NCBI GenBank assembly: GCA_947652605.1
Contig: OX393577.1
Location: 61,342,108-61,406,107, forward strand
Direction of reading: 5' to 3'
DNA length: 64,000 bases
Origin: Elmis aenea
Lineage: Eukaryota; Arthropoda; Insecta; Coleoptera; Elmidae
Below the pieces are notes generated by a model. That model was not told the DNA's origin. It saw nothing but the letters and a program-made list of their open reading frames with translations, and did no database searches. The position numbers were made by a program, and so were the translations under genes. Of the stretch, positions 42,801 through 55,584 are shown piece by piece. Each line of letters begins with the position of its first letter. Position 1 is the first letter of the stretch.

Positions 42801-43555
42801 TTTTAAAGTTTCTTCCTTACTTTTCAAACATCAGTAGCATGGTAAAATGTTGCCGATATGACTATTTTGTTATTTAGTTCTCCATACATTTTCATTCTTA
42901 TGTCAATTAAAGAAAGAAGCTTTATTTATAGCGCAATGTTTAAAATTGGTGGAAATTTTTTTCTAACGAGAATTAGCAAAGAATTTAACATTTTTAGAAA
43001 TTACTTGAAAATTGGCTCCCATATTAGATCAAAGCTATCAAAAAACATTATACAATAAGTGATATGCTCTAAGGATTTCATTTTTTTTATTCGAGCGCGA
43101 GTTAATGTATTTATTATTAAACCCAATCAAATAAAATTCTGTCACAACCTGTAAAACAAACCACAACAAACGTAGGTCAAAAAGACCGAAGATATTTCTA
43201 AAATGAATCAACTAACCTGAATTTTTTTATTAATATCATAGAAAACAAATGTTGACAACTGGGATTTGACAAGTTATCTCCGGTTTTGATGGTCGTTTCG
43301 GTAAGATCAATCAAATCTACGGAAGAACAATGTAAAAAAAATAAAGTATACTAACAAGTTATTAAAAGTGAAATTTTCCATTAATAACAAAGTAAAAAAA
43401 TTTTTGAATTTTCCGTTACAAATTTTAATAAACGAATTGTAATCTTTTGTTGGGCGACTTAAGCTTTGTCATGTATAATCTGTATACAATATTGGACATT
43501 AACTAACTGCATTACTTGTTATGTCATTTGTAGCCAATTAATTATAGCTAAGGTA
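42801..43555. other. Spacer, nothing recognised
   Basis: AT-rich; a 66-codon frame at 42858-43058 has no motif. Confidence 0.3.
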
Positions 43556-43770
43556 AAAGAATGTACACGCCCTAAGCTATGTCCAATACAATAATACGGA
43601 AAGATTCACCCATCCCTCCAGCAGAGGGTGCGCTAGTGTAAACCGTTCCGCATAATAACTCTGACAATTTCCGGTATTCCTCTAGAGACCTGGCTAAACC
43701 CTCTCACGTACGCCCCTGGGTCTCAGCCGCCTTAGTCGAATTAATATTTAAAATGCCCCGGCTGCTAATT
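43556..43770. promoter_or_regulatory. GC-richer unique block with a CTCF-like site
   Basis: CCAGCAGAGGGTGC at 43618-43631 matches the CTCF core CCASYAGRKGGCRS at 13 of 14 positions. It lies in a roughly 200-bp block that is clearly richer in GC and less repetitive than its surroundings and ends at 43770 with TAATTAG. No ORF. CTCF exists in insects; use of this site is inference. Confidence 0.35.
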
Positions 43771-46395
43771 AGTTGCAAACATCCTAAAATAATTTTGTTC
43801 TCCCTTTCATAACGATGTTTGTTTTTCCCTTACGTTGGCCATTTCTTAATTATTTAGAACGAGACGAAGGAAGAATTTTAGCAGAAATTTTAATTAAAAA
43901 TACTAGTGTCAAATATTATTAACAGCTTTCATAAGAGATGGTTAATTAAAACATTTTTGTTGAATTATTCGTCGGTTAAATGTTAACGAGTGTTGGGAAA
44001 TTCTGGTAGAGCACTTAAAAAAAGTTGGGGAAGTTTCAAGTCTGCGGCGTAACTGATTTTGGTTATTTCAAAGGCTTGAATAATTAAATAACAACCTGAA
44101 AAAACTTAGTAATTTTGTGGTAATTGAAAATGTGTGATGAGTTTTCAAAGTTCATGCAATTCTCATCAAATATTTTAAAAGTATTTTCTTGAATTATTGA
44201 TACATACTAAGTCAGTGAGGAATGTGTAAGTAAAACCACTAATAATTAGTACAGGCACATACACATGGGTATAAAATTTGTTTTTTTGTAGAAAACGTTT
44301 ATTTATTCAATATTTATTTAAATAATTGCGAATTTAAGAAATACTCCATTGAAGTAACTCTGTTTTAAATAAAATAAACCTCTTAAAACTTAATAACAAG
44401 GAATGCTAATGGTTTAAAAGTCGAACTTCGTTTTTGGAAGTTTGATTAATAAATAATTCAGAGATTAAACATTTTCCTTCGAAGCCAACAACAAGCTTCA
44501 TTAATAAATAATAACACGGTCCGATCAGTACTTATCAGTTAAAAAAATAACTTAAACTCTCACAAGCGTTGTTATAAAAACTTGTATTTCACTTTTAAAA
44601 ATTTAATAAATACAGCGATTATGCAAACAAACAGCTTTAATACTTTTTTGGCCATTGTCATATTTTACGATAAAATCTGAAAGTTTAAAAATCTTTCAAA
44701 TATAATGATGCCACTACGAGTTCGTTTCTTAAGTCCGTCATTGTTTCTCCTAATGAACTTTGAAGTTCAAACACAAAGCAAGTTCGTTATTTCTGGCCAT
44801 GTGATTTAAATTCACCTCTTCTTTTTGATTTTTAAAAGCACGTTTTTTGCTTTCGGTAAACAAATGTATTCTGAATATATTGAATGTATAGACTCTAAAC
44901 TTTAACACTTTAAATTGAGCTAGTTTTGTTATCCTCTTAAATAAAACATTTTATTTGCAATTTTGATGTTCAGCAAGCCCACAGGTGAATGAAAATCTAC
45001 AGCACATTAGTGTTCACTTTTATAGCACTGCTTCGAGTACAGCGCGAAATATAAATGAAAACAAAACAGTTTAAGTTTATAAATATTAATCAGAACTTAT
45101 CCGGCTTGAAGGACCATATGTTGCATATAAACAGAAAGCAGTCAAACTCGAAGGACCATACTTGTACAACCAAGTTTTAAAAATTAAAAAAGGTTTTCCC
45201 ATGATATTTTAAATATTATACTTTAAATCGCCAAATGCGGCCAATTTAATCGTGGTTAATATGTTTGCATTATAGTATCCTTTTTTAAAATTTTGTTGTA
45301 CTACTTGTTACTAAGTTAGGCTTTATTAGAAACCTTAAATAAAGGTAAATATGTTTATTTTATTAACAGCGGTAAAATTACTGGTAACGACAGTAGCAGA
45401 AATGAACAAAAATGTTAACTGTTGCAATAAAAACTATAAAATTAATTATTGTATCACGTTTTAAAATGTTGGCTATACTTTATAAAACTCTGGAAGACTT
45501 TCTAGTATCAGTGAAGTGACTTTAAAGACATTCCACCATATTTACCCTTCATATGGTAATGTTTACATTCAGCCATGCAAGTGACATTCAACCCGTAATT
45601 CCGGCTTAATTTGCATTTGCAATATAATCAAAATATTTAGACGTTTCTCGTTAATTTAACGTGAACAAGCTCAAAAGACGCGTCATTTTGATAGCACAGC
45701 GCAGATGACTAAATTTCTGTATAAGGACACTTCGATATTCAAATTCGTGCACAGATAAGACACTAAAAAACAGTAAATAAAATGAAATATAAAATAATAT
45801 TTTAAAATACAGATTTTTTCTTTAAAGAATTCATTCCACTTATGATCAAGTTTATTATTCAATACGACCCATAAAAGTAGAAGCCGTTTTTTCAGTTGTT
45901 TTACGATCGCAATTTATTCATAAAAATGTAAAATAACTGACAGACTAGCATTTATCGGACATATAAACCTAATTTTTTTTCAAAAGGGTAAAAGGCATTC
46001 CGTTATAACGTTCTTGATATTTTATTCATTGTGTTGAAAATATCATTTTCTTTTTATGGCTCTATAAAAATGGTCAACGTTATTTTTGTTATCAATCGTT
46101 ATTTGAACGCGTGACTTAAATGTGCACGGGAAGAGGAATGAAGACACTAACACGTGCATCGAAAATTTTCGAGACTCCAGAGGCCAGAAGTAATCTACCG
46201 ATCGTGTACCTTACCAATTTATATTGGCCAGTAATGCATCATCCGGCTGTCATGACTGGATGCTAACAAGCAAAGGAAAATATACGGTGTACGGAACATT
46301 TCATTGGTTTAGCTCCAAAAATCCTTCAACATTTTCACACACTTATTTTATTTTACGAAAAAGTATTATTTAAAAATGATTTATAGCAATTATTT
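43771..46395. other. Long AT-rich spacer, nothing recognised
   Basis: About 2.6 kb with no frame above chance, no inverted repeat noticed, and no match to the repeat families named here. Confidence 0.4.
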
Positions 46396-46399
46396 TATT

Positions 46400-47125
46400 T
46401 TGATTTAGTCATGAGTTCTTCTACTGTTAGTAGGATGTGTTGTGCTGACTTTTTCGCACGTCTTTCTGTCTTGTGCTAGTTTTTTAATCTCTTCCCATTT
46501 GATTTTTCTATCCGTTGCCGCTTTGTTTTACTTCGTCTTGCCAGGTTTTTCCCGGTCTACCTCTTTTGTTTTTTCCCCGTGGCTTAGTATCATAGGCTTT
46601 TCTGGTTCACCTTATTCTTTCATTTAATAAATGTGTCCCGACCAACTCGGCTGCCTTTCTTGTATTTTTGTTTCAACTGATTTTACCTTTAATTGTTCTC
46701 TATATGTTTCATTTCTGATTCGATCTTGTATTGTTTCTTGTCTTTTAATTCTATCGAATGCTTTATCCAAGTCTATGAAACATACCTAAATGTATTTCCT
46801 TGTTTTTGGTAAGGTTCTTTTCAATTGTTTGTTTTATTATAAAAACTGGGTCTTGTGTACTCCTTCCTCTTGTAAATCCACCTTGGGATTCTTTTAGTGT
46901 GTTTTTTATTTTTTCTTTTAATATGCCTTCCATTATTCTTGCCAGTATTTTTCCAGGTCCACCCATTAATGTTATTCCTCTATAGTTGGACCAATCTCTT
47001 TTGTCTTCTTTTCTGGTATATTAGTAGGATAATTTCAGTGCTCCAATTCCTTGGTACTTTTTTTGATTTCACAACTTCGTTCAATAACACCCTTAGTGCT
47101 TCTTTCCCCAATTTTTCCATGTATT
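46400..47125 (-). pseudogene. RTE-like LINE with internal deletion
   Basis: Minus strand. The frame at 46966-46763 reads MGGPGKILARIMEGILKEKI, then QGGFTRGRSTQDPVFIIKQT, the finger region of the reverse transcriptase. Directly after (about 46780) the reading passes into a C-terminal piece with KTRNNTRSN-type and RGRPGKTWQDEVK residues (about 46575-46520). So the palm with the catalytic YADD/FADD has been deleted and the two ends joined. The DEVK tail matches the LINE at 57548-58335. Confidence 0.72.
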
Positions 47126-48330
47126 AGCAATTATACAAAAGGTTATTCTCAACTTCAGTTATAATCAAACAATTCGAAGCATTTTTTGTCCCTGAAAAAC
47201 ATTTAAATTTTCAGATTTTTGTCTAAACTTGAATGAATAGAATTAGGGTTTATAAGTAGTGTGTCTCAGGGTCCTAACTCTGGACCTACATTTTTTAAAT
47301 CTGTAAACTAATAATTTTTACCGTATAATATCAAAGTTTGGAATAGTTGAATTGTGAAGTAGCACAACGATTGCTTTGCTATTTCAATAACTTTTAACGT
47401 TTTACAAGAAGCCCATGGGACACATGTCAAATCAGAATCACACACCTTCAAAACGTTTTTACCTCAAAAACTTTTTCTCAGGTAATATATTCTAAACCGT
47501 TTTAAAACGCACGGCATACATTTACATACACAAATAAAATACTCAACATTCTATGCACGACCAAGTTAATTTATAATGTATAACGTAAAGCTGCAATATT
47601 TATAGATGTTTACGCCGGTGTCAAACAAATGCACACTGCTGTAGTTGAATTTGTAAAGGTATTAGATAAACGAATTAGCATAACAAAATTAAATTATTCG
47701 ATAATGCCAATGGACATGTGTTCGATTTACGCCTATTCATGCGAATCTATTATCAGTTCATATAATAAATTAACCTCTGCACCAGGCCAAACATTATTTA
47801 AACATCGTTTTATTTTGTAACACACACGTGACAATTTTCAATAGTCGTTTTGTAGATAATGATTAACGCTAACGATCGTAAATTGCGCTTTTTGTTGCAT
47901 CCATTGTGGTATAATCGAACAAATCTCAAATTAGATATGGGATTATAATAATGAAACCTGAATGTTTTTAATAAGCTGTGTTTTCAAAACTTATTAATCT
48001 AGAGACCTAATTCGAACAGATTTAGGCGTTGTAAAAAATAACTTTATAACATGTTGTGAAACAAACGAATGCTATCATGAAAGTTTAAAAACTTACAAAA
48101 TATTTGGTAAGCAAATAAATGTTTTGTTTAATCAAATTGAATTTTCCAAGCAATTTAAATAATTTTAATTAAAATTGCTACTGTCGAAAAGGCGAGAGTC
48201 TTAAACATGGACTAGTAATTTGCAATTATATGCTTTTAGTTATTTGGTGTTTGCCAATAATCTAAGTTGTTTTTCGTAATTCAAAAAAGCGTTGTTTTGC
48301 AAAAATTTTTAACAAACTTTGTGTCCTTTT
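47126..48330. other. Spacer, nothing recognised
   Basis: A 63-codon frame at 47629-47820 is without motif. No repeat partner noted. Confidence 0.3.
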
Positions 48331-48332
48331 AT

Positions 48333-49714
48333 ACAGTGTGATAACAATCTACATGTGTTGTATGGCTAACTTTGTTATTATAAGAGTTACATAGTCGGTT
48401 AAATTAGCAAATTTAGACAGAATTTTAAGACGAATTGAATGCCATTCACGTTTTTTTAAATATTTTGAAAAAACTAAAAACGCGATTTTTTCGCTGGCAA
48501 ATAATTCCATGGCCACCTACGTTAAAAACAAAATATGAAATGATTCCAGTAGATATTTTTACGTAAAATTTGAAAAAATATCTAAAAAGTCATGGCATAC
48601 TTGGTTTTTGAGATGTACGCCAAACTTGATATTTTTTAAATGGCAACCATAGTTAGCTCTAGGTTTAAAAAAAAAGAAGATTATTTTCTCGTTTCATTAA
48701 TGTATGGGTTGTTAGGTCTATTAAAAAAAGGAAGTTAATACAATATTATTGTTTTTGATAAGTTTAATGAAAGTAGCTGTTGAAAAGAAAAACGAAAACA
48801 TTACATAAATAAACTAGCTGTACTTAATTAAACAAATAAAAAACTAAAAGCTTAAATAGTTTGGGACATTTTTTACAATTCATAATAATTTATGTTGCAC
48901 TAACCATTACTATTAAAGCTGTATTACAACATGTGTTGGTTGAAGGTATAGCTCTCTCTCTATGGGCAATACAATTTTGAGATCTGCCCTTTGTAGATAA
49001 CAATTTTTTTCTATGCATATTCTTTTCATTTAATGAACTGCCTTAAAACAGCTCATCTTAAAAAAACAGTTAAATAATTAAGATTAGGTATTTTAATGAC
49101 AATCCATCAAACAAAAAGTAATATGCTTAGAAAAATATTATTATCTACAAAGTGTAAATCTTAAATTTGTATCGCCCATGGAGAGTGGGCTACACTTTGA
49201 ACGCATTTTATAATTTTGATTCAATAGCAACAGAAACTGAAAAATGACAAATTATTATGAAATTTAAAAAATATCTTGGATTATTTAAGGTCTTTGTGTG
49301 TTTAATTAAGGACAGCTAAGTTAGTTATGTAATGTTTTGCTTTTTTTCAATGTCCACCTTGAATAAAGTTAACAAAAATAACAGTATTGTAACAACTTAC
49401 TTATTTTAAAGATAAACCTAACAAACCATACATCAATGAAACGAGAAAAAAATTCTCTTTTTAATGAAGCCATAGCCAACTAAGATTTCCAATATAAAAA
49501 AAAAACTAGTTTGGCTTATATCATCTCATGTGTCATGGGTTTCTAGATATTTGTGTCTAATTTTACGTAAAAATATCTATAGTAATCATTTAACATTTTA
49601 TTTTAACGTAGGTTTCAATGGATTTTTTTACCATCGCAAACATCGACTGTTTTTAGTTTTTTCATAGTATTTAAAAAAGTTGAAGGTGTAGGTCAAATGT
49701 CATTGTAATTTTAG
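48333..49714. mobile_element. Long-TIR element, copy B
   Basis: Left arm from 48333 (CAGTGTGATAACAATCTACA, then TTGTATGGCTAACTTTGTTA and TAAGAGTTACATAGTCGGTT) and right arm ending near 49714 (AAAAAGTTGAAGGTGTAGGT). Inner blocks pair too: TTAATGTATGGGTTGTTAG at 48700 with AACAAACCATACATCAATG at 49421, and the CATAAATAAACTAGCTGTAC block. So the arms are long, about 550 bp, with a centre near 49000. It has no LINE insertion, unlike copy A, and the last part of its right end is lost. A fragment of the family is probably at 52640-52700. Confidence 0.8.
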
Positions 49715-51284
49715 AGCAGTAACCATGTTTAATAACTTTTGAATAATAATTTAATTGATATTTTGGATTGGAATATATTTTTTTAACTGATAACGTAACT
49801 ACATAAAACATGAAAAGGATAAGACGTTTTCTTTTTTTAATATAATTGGTTGTTTATTATTTGGCGCATAAGATACGATCTGCCTTGACACTATGTGACC
49901 GTCTTCACTTAGGCACTTAGGGAATCGATACAATCCAAGCCTTTGAGTTTAATTATTGGTTACAGAAGCAACCAGAAACCATTCAAGATTATAGATAACC
50001 AAGAAATTAACGGGTCCCGGTCAAAGGAGTCACTTAGCAAGTTAAATCGAAGTTAGAATTCTAAGAGGAGAGCAATCCAAAACCCACAGAATGTTATTCA
50101 AGAAAGTATTGTGGAATAAACAAACGTTCGTATACTGTGCATATGAACAGGTGGGTATTTATAATGACACTAAAGTCAGTGCACTGTGTAAATATATACA
50201 GGTTTAGTACGAAAATAACTCAAATTTTTTGTTGAAATGCAACACGTGTCAAGACTCTTGTCAAATAGTCAAAACGGGTCCAGGGGACCTCAAAACGTGT
50301 ATATCCGTCGAAATCGAGAATTCGAACATTTACGCGATCACAATACTTTCTTCTTCATATTACGTATGGCGAAAATACAAGTGATTTGGAGCTTAATATC
50401 TTTATTATAAATCCGCATCATACTGCATCAAGTAATTTCACTATAATTAGATTTTAATTGGTCGTTTTAGACCAAACGGCGTTATTTCATTGGTCAATAT
50501 AACGTAGAATAATTTAGTCATTATTCCAACATTAAAGGCAAATTTCAATGGAATATTTGTTGCACTATGCATGCCACAATCAATACTGTACGTTATTTCT
50601 GGTATTTATGGGTCATTTCTATTAATATGAACATATTTAGCTGTCTAAGGTACTATAATCATGCAGCCTAGAACAAATGAAGGTAGTAAACCATAATAAC
50701 AAAACGTGTTTGTATTATAGATGTCCATCGCATCTCTGTCATTAATGTCATGGCTTACTTAATGCTTATTTAATTTTTATATTAGAAAAGCTATTTTGCG
50801 GTAATCTACCTTAAAGGCGGACATTTTTTTCCGTTTATTATTACATCCGTGTCAAATCCTACATTCAAAGATTGTTATTGTGACAAATATTAATGTTAAC
50901 ATACATCATCAAACGAATTTTGTTTTTAAAACGAAAGGTATTTGCTGTGATTAAGACGTGAGTAGTCAAAAGTTTAATCTGTGATACTGCTTTGTTAACA
51001 AAAATGAAATTAAACGAAGTTTCCACTGCAGCCCGGTTCTTTGTCCTGAAAATGATTCTCTGCTTGCTAAAATAATATTTACGTAAGCATTTAAATTCGG
51101 GAGTTTTGCAAATTCGAAATATCAAGGTAGGTCTTTGTTATTACAAAATTTATTAAAGCAACTGTTACCCTTCGCGTGGGCGCAAAACTATGGCGTTTAT
51201 TTAACGTTTTGGTTTTATATTTTCGTCTTTCAATTACTTCAGCAAAAAACATTCGGACGAATGTAATTTGCCTGAAAAAAAAGT
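49715..51284. other. Spacer, nothing recognised
   Basis: Includes a somewhat GC-richer unique stretch at 49860-50340 with no ORF. The minus-strand frame at 50865-51125 has no motif. Confidence 0.3.
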
Positions 51285-51815
51285 ATATTTTACAACAAGT
51301 GATGAAAGTTCAGTTTTTTTCGTGGGGTGAGATTTATTATATTATAGCAAATCTCCCGAACGAAAAAACTGATTTCATCTTGAGTGGTAAATGCTATTTA
51401 CTACGAATTTAAAATTGTATTATAGACAGTAAGTTAATATAACGAAGTAAATGACAATTATTATGTATACAGTATTAATTAATCATTTCATTTCCATAGG
51501 GATACCACCACACTGACATTGCCTTAAATTAAATTATAACCTGCAAACGAAATATATTTAATATTAATTTTTGTACCATTCTTAGGCTTTGATATAAAAT
51601 GCTACATTAAGATTAAATTATTTGATAAGAATATTAACGCAATTTTAGTTTATTATGAGTTAAACCTAAAAAAAAAAAACCGTAAATTTTACAATTTGAT
51701 TTTGACATTGACATTATTTTCGCCACTAGAGACGAAAGTAAAACTTTCATTTAGGGTAGACAGTGAGAAAATGACAACTTTCATATACATGAGTAGAAAA
51801 AATTATCGTCTTTAC
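51285..51815 (+). repeat. Repeat family B, copy 2
   Basis: Same order of blocks as 34443-35105: AGTATATTTTACAACAAGTG, AACTGATTTCATCTTGAGTG, ATGACAATTATTATGTATAC, AACCTGCAAACGAAATATAT, TTTTCGCCACTAGAGACGAA and AATGACAACTTTCATATACA. It lacks the family A fragment and has only half of the 24-bp palindrome. Confidence 0.8.
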
Positions 51816-52850
51816 CTAAAAGTCCATACATTATTATTTATTAAAGTTGAAATGAGATATATGAGCGTTTAATCTGAATTCGTAGCGCCATTAGGATGAA
51901 ATGTTGAATGGAATGTTTCGATCATTAGGATCTAGTTGGTCGTGTTTGTTGCTATAGAACTAATAGCGTAAGCGTTGCGTTTAAAAATTTAAACTGACTT
52001 CATTTGTTACTCATTAAAATGAAGTTGCGCGCACGCAGGTATTGTAATGACTTGCTTCTAAAAACATGAGCAGCTTGTTAAATCTATCGTCATTGGTCGC
52101 TGATATGTTACGAATTTATCGTAACATTGATACAAAGACAATTGTCAGATAAATTGGTTTCGTTTTTAATATAAAGGCCTAATCATTTTTGTTCAATTAC
52201 GCTATACCAATTGAACTTAATAATTACTTATTTTAAGTGAATTGTTATATTTTTATTGTAAAATAGAAATGTCGATGTCAATAAGACCTAGGCCTAAATG
52301 TATATTTGGATAAATATATTATTTCTAGATCAAGGGGATCTCGCAAATGGTAAGAGATACAGAGTTGGTTAAATGAGTCAAAATGATCTGTGCTTTAAGA
52401 GCAACTGTTCTATGAAAAAAATTCTTCAAAAATATTTTTTGCGCTATTGTTAAAAAACAAAAAAGGTCGTTTTCAATTTTTGCTCGCTTGTTTGAAATCA
52501 TACTCAAAATTCTATTTGACATTATCGGGACACTGTTTTGCGTAGATTTGAAATTTATAAATACATTTTACTTATTTTCATTGGTTTTTGTTGTATTAAT
52601 ATCAATTTTCTTTTTTTAAACACAGATTTTAGTTGGCTGTGACACCATTACAAAATATTTTTTTCTCATTTTATTGATGTATGGGTTGTTAGTATTTGGT
52701 GGTTTTTGCGGATTTTTTATTAATTATGCATCGTTTCGTACAAATTTTAGCTTTAAAATGTACAAAAAGTACAGGAATTTGATTTCTTATCTACAGGAAA
52801 CATATTTACCGCTATAGGCATAACGCAACAGGGCGCCGTCTTGTTGTTAC
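51816..52850. other. Spacer with small repeat scraps
   Basis: At 52640-52700 the sequence CATTTTATTGATGTATGGGT followed by TGTTAG matches the long-TIR family. At about 52832-52852 the minus strand reads QQDGAL, a trace of a DDE transposase. Otherwise nothing. Confidence 0.4.
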
Positions 52851-52852
52851 AT

Positions 52853-53640
52853 ACAGTGTGTCCAAAATATATGGAATATGCTATATATCTCAGTAAATAT
52901 CCACCTTAGGGAAAAATGTTTTGAACAAAAGTTTTTTGGTACTTAGTTTTCCACCATAAATAAGACAAAATTTAATTTTTCTTCCGGATAACATAAGCGC
53001 AATGAAAAACAATTGAATTTTTTTAAATGGCAAGGTACCCCTATATTATACTCATTTGAAAAAGAGTTTTTTTCTCTTTTTAATGATGCAAAACTTTAGT
53101 GCCCTTACTTAAGCAACTTTTTGAGAAAAATGCAGAAAATTATTTTAATTGATTAGTATTTATTTCCAACAAAAACATTTTACGAAATCTACAATGTGTT
53201 CAAACTGTTAACCATTTACAGCTTGGCAATGATAAACTCGGTTTTTAAACCCGTTTATAACATTCCCAACCATTTCAGGTGTAATTTCTCTAATAGGGTC
53301 TTTTAAATTTTCGATATTCTTCGGCGTAGAATAACGCTATAGAAGTGGTCTTAAAACAATAATTCCTATTCTTGACCGACTCATAAGAGTAAAGTCTGTT
53401 TGCTAAACATAATTACCCTTTACTACTACTGTACTAGCGTTACAAAAAACATTTTCTGTAATATTAATGAGACGGGGCACCGTCTTGTTCCCATATAAAA
53501 TTTACGCTTTAGCTATCCAAAATCAATTTCTGGGATTTTAAAACCTTTCTTGGATTCTAGGCAATATTGCCAATTTTTAGAGACATTTGCGATATTGAAC
53601 CGTCATTTAAAAGCCCGCTTTTTCAGCTGATCATTAAAGT
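52853..53640 (-). pseudogene. Tc1/mariner-type DDE transposon remnant
   Basis: Minus strand. IWEQDGAPSH (about 53495-53466) is the segment around the second catalytic aspartate (usual form W(F/M)QQDGAPAH). Later, REITPEMVGNVINGFKNRVY then HCQAVNG (about 53300-53225) is the standard C-terminal end of this transposase group. The TIR-like ACAGTGTGTCCAAAATATAT lies at the left. The third aspartate region is lost by decay. No intact frame. Confidence 0.68.
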
Positions 53641-55105
53641 TTTTGTTTTTTTAACGTAAACAGTTTATGAAATACGTTCACAACAGACTAATCAAGAGTA
53701 TCAAGATAATTACTGGCCGTCATTTGAACTCATTAAGTCGGTTATTAGCAGCAGTTAAAATATTCTCTAGTAATAAACGAAACAATCTTGTCATAAAAAC
53801 GCATGGAAGTAGTTTAATATTTTAAAATACGGTACACTAATAGGACTTTTAAGTAACCTTTTTTATTCGAACATCACGCCTTTCATATGTTTTAACCGTA
53901 ATTATAATCGCTTGTTACAAAAGATTTTTTTTGTGGCTAATACGTTCATTATTTTTTTTAATGCGATTAGGACATCCTGGATAACGCAATTATCCGTCTT
54001 TCCGAACGTATTCAATTTCGATTCTTCGCAGGCAGGTTCTAGTTTACACGGCATCTCTCACTACATGCGACGTAAAAAACGATACAGCTTTGGCGCTGCT
54101 GAGAACATGTGGCTTTACGCAAAAACTTTGGAACGCGGAAAACAACGGAGCTTTTAGTACTGCTCTCGCCGGATACAGCGACGCATTTATAAGAGACGCA
54201 ACGGTAAACACAAAAAAATCTCAAACGAATGCAATGCGAATGGGACCGGTGTATGAGAACGACTTGACGATTCTCGAATGTTTTAAAAGGCTACACACAT
54301 GCGGAATATAAACAAGTGAATTTATCGCGCGCGAGATCGTTGTTTTCTAGTTTATTTAGCGCTGGCGGTAATTTTTTTCGAGGGCTTTGAAATTTTTTAA
54401 TTCATCATCGGTGCATACTTTAGCGTGAACGTGAAAATTTAATATCATTAAAAGCGTTTGGAGCGTGCGGTCAACATGCACTGCGAGCAACAAACAGCAC
54501 GGCCCGCTTTGATGCTGCATGATTTAAATTTCATTTCGTAAAAACTGGCCTTTGAGTTTAAAAAAGACAGTTTACTGTATATGAGGTTTTATGAAACTAA
54601 ACTTCAGTTAAGTTGTATTTTGCTGTACTTTATCATTTTTAAATACAGGGTGTACCAGATTACATTTCCAGCATGGGAATCTCGCTTATTATAAGAGATA
54701 CAGGTTCGTTTAAATGATATGAATTATTCCCTAGTGTGAGAGGAGCCACAATCAATTTTTAAAAGTACAAAATTCCTTGTGCTTCAGTTGTTATAGCAAA
54801 AAATATGAAAATGTCAAATTTCTTTTTTTTTGTCATAACTTCTCTATCTTAATCATAAAAACAATTTTATTCGTACTTTCTTAAGGTACTTTTTTTATGT
54901 AGAATGTAATCATTATTTAAGAATTTTTTAACACCTACCAATTTTGAGATATTACCCCTAATTTCATTTTTTCTTATGGGGCGCCAAGTTGGCTATGAAA
55001 CAGTTAATTGTGCTTTTTTTTCTCTTTTAAATGACATATTACTTGCTATATCTATTTTTATAAATGTCACAAAATGATGAAAAATCGTATTTAACCCATC
55101 ACTAA
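53641..55105. other. Spacer; GC-richer block at 53990-54560
   Basis: At 53912-54311 short frames on both strands overlap (81, 73 and 61 codons) without known motifs, so no gene is called. ACAGGGTGTACCAGATTACA at 54645 looks like one end of a MITE, but I found no partner. Confidence 0.3.
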
Positions 55106-55109
55106 ATAT

Positions 55110-55584
55110 AAATTTCCTTCACCTAACCTACCTGTCAAATTAAATGTATGTTATGTCAAATTATTCAAGTACTGTACAGAGTGTTGCGTCAGGGGTGTGG
55201 TTTTATCTTTATTAAAGTAACGCTACTGGTCGCCAAAATTCGTCAAAAAAAAAAATCAAGACCAAAATATTTAATTCCCTCTCCAAATTTATATTTTCGA
55301 CCAATCACAAACTGAGATTTCTTAGAAACGACCAATAAACGCATGAAAATCTGTTAATTGCGAAAAGAATATTATTATTATTATAAGTGTTTGATTATGT
55401 TTATTGGTCGTTTCTAGGAACTCTGAGTTTGTTATTGGTCGAAAACGCAAATTTGACAGGAGGATCAACGTCTATCAGGGGAATGTAAAATTATTACCGT
55501 GTAATAATGCTCCTATTGGTAGTCTCTAGAAGATTAAAGATTAGTGATTGGTTGACGCAAATTTGACAGGTGAAGGGAATTTTC
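55110..55584 (-). mobile_element. MITE family C, copy 2
   Basis: Inverted relative to copy 1 (35681-36116). Ends AAATTTCCTTCACCTAACCT and, inverted, AAAATTCCCTTCACCTGTCA. Shared blocks include TGCGTCAGGGGTGTGGTTT, GACCAATAAACGCATGAAAA and GTAATAATGCTCCTATTGGT. It has an ATT repeat (about 55370-55380) missing in copy 1. Confidence 0.88.
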
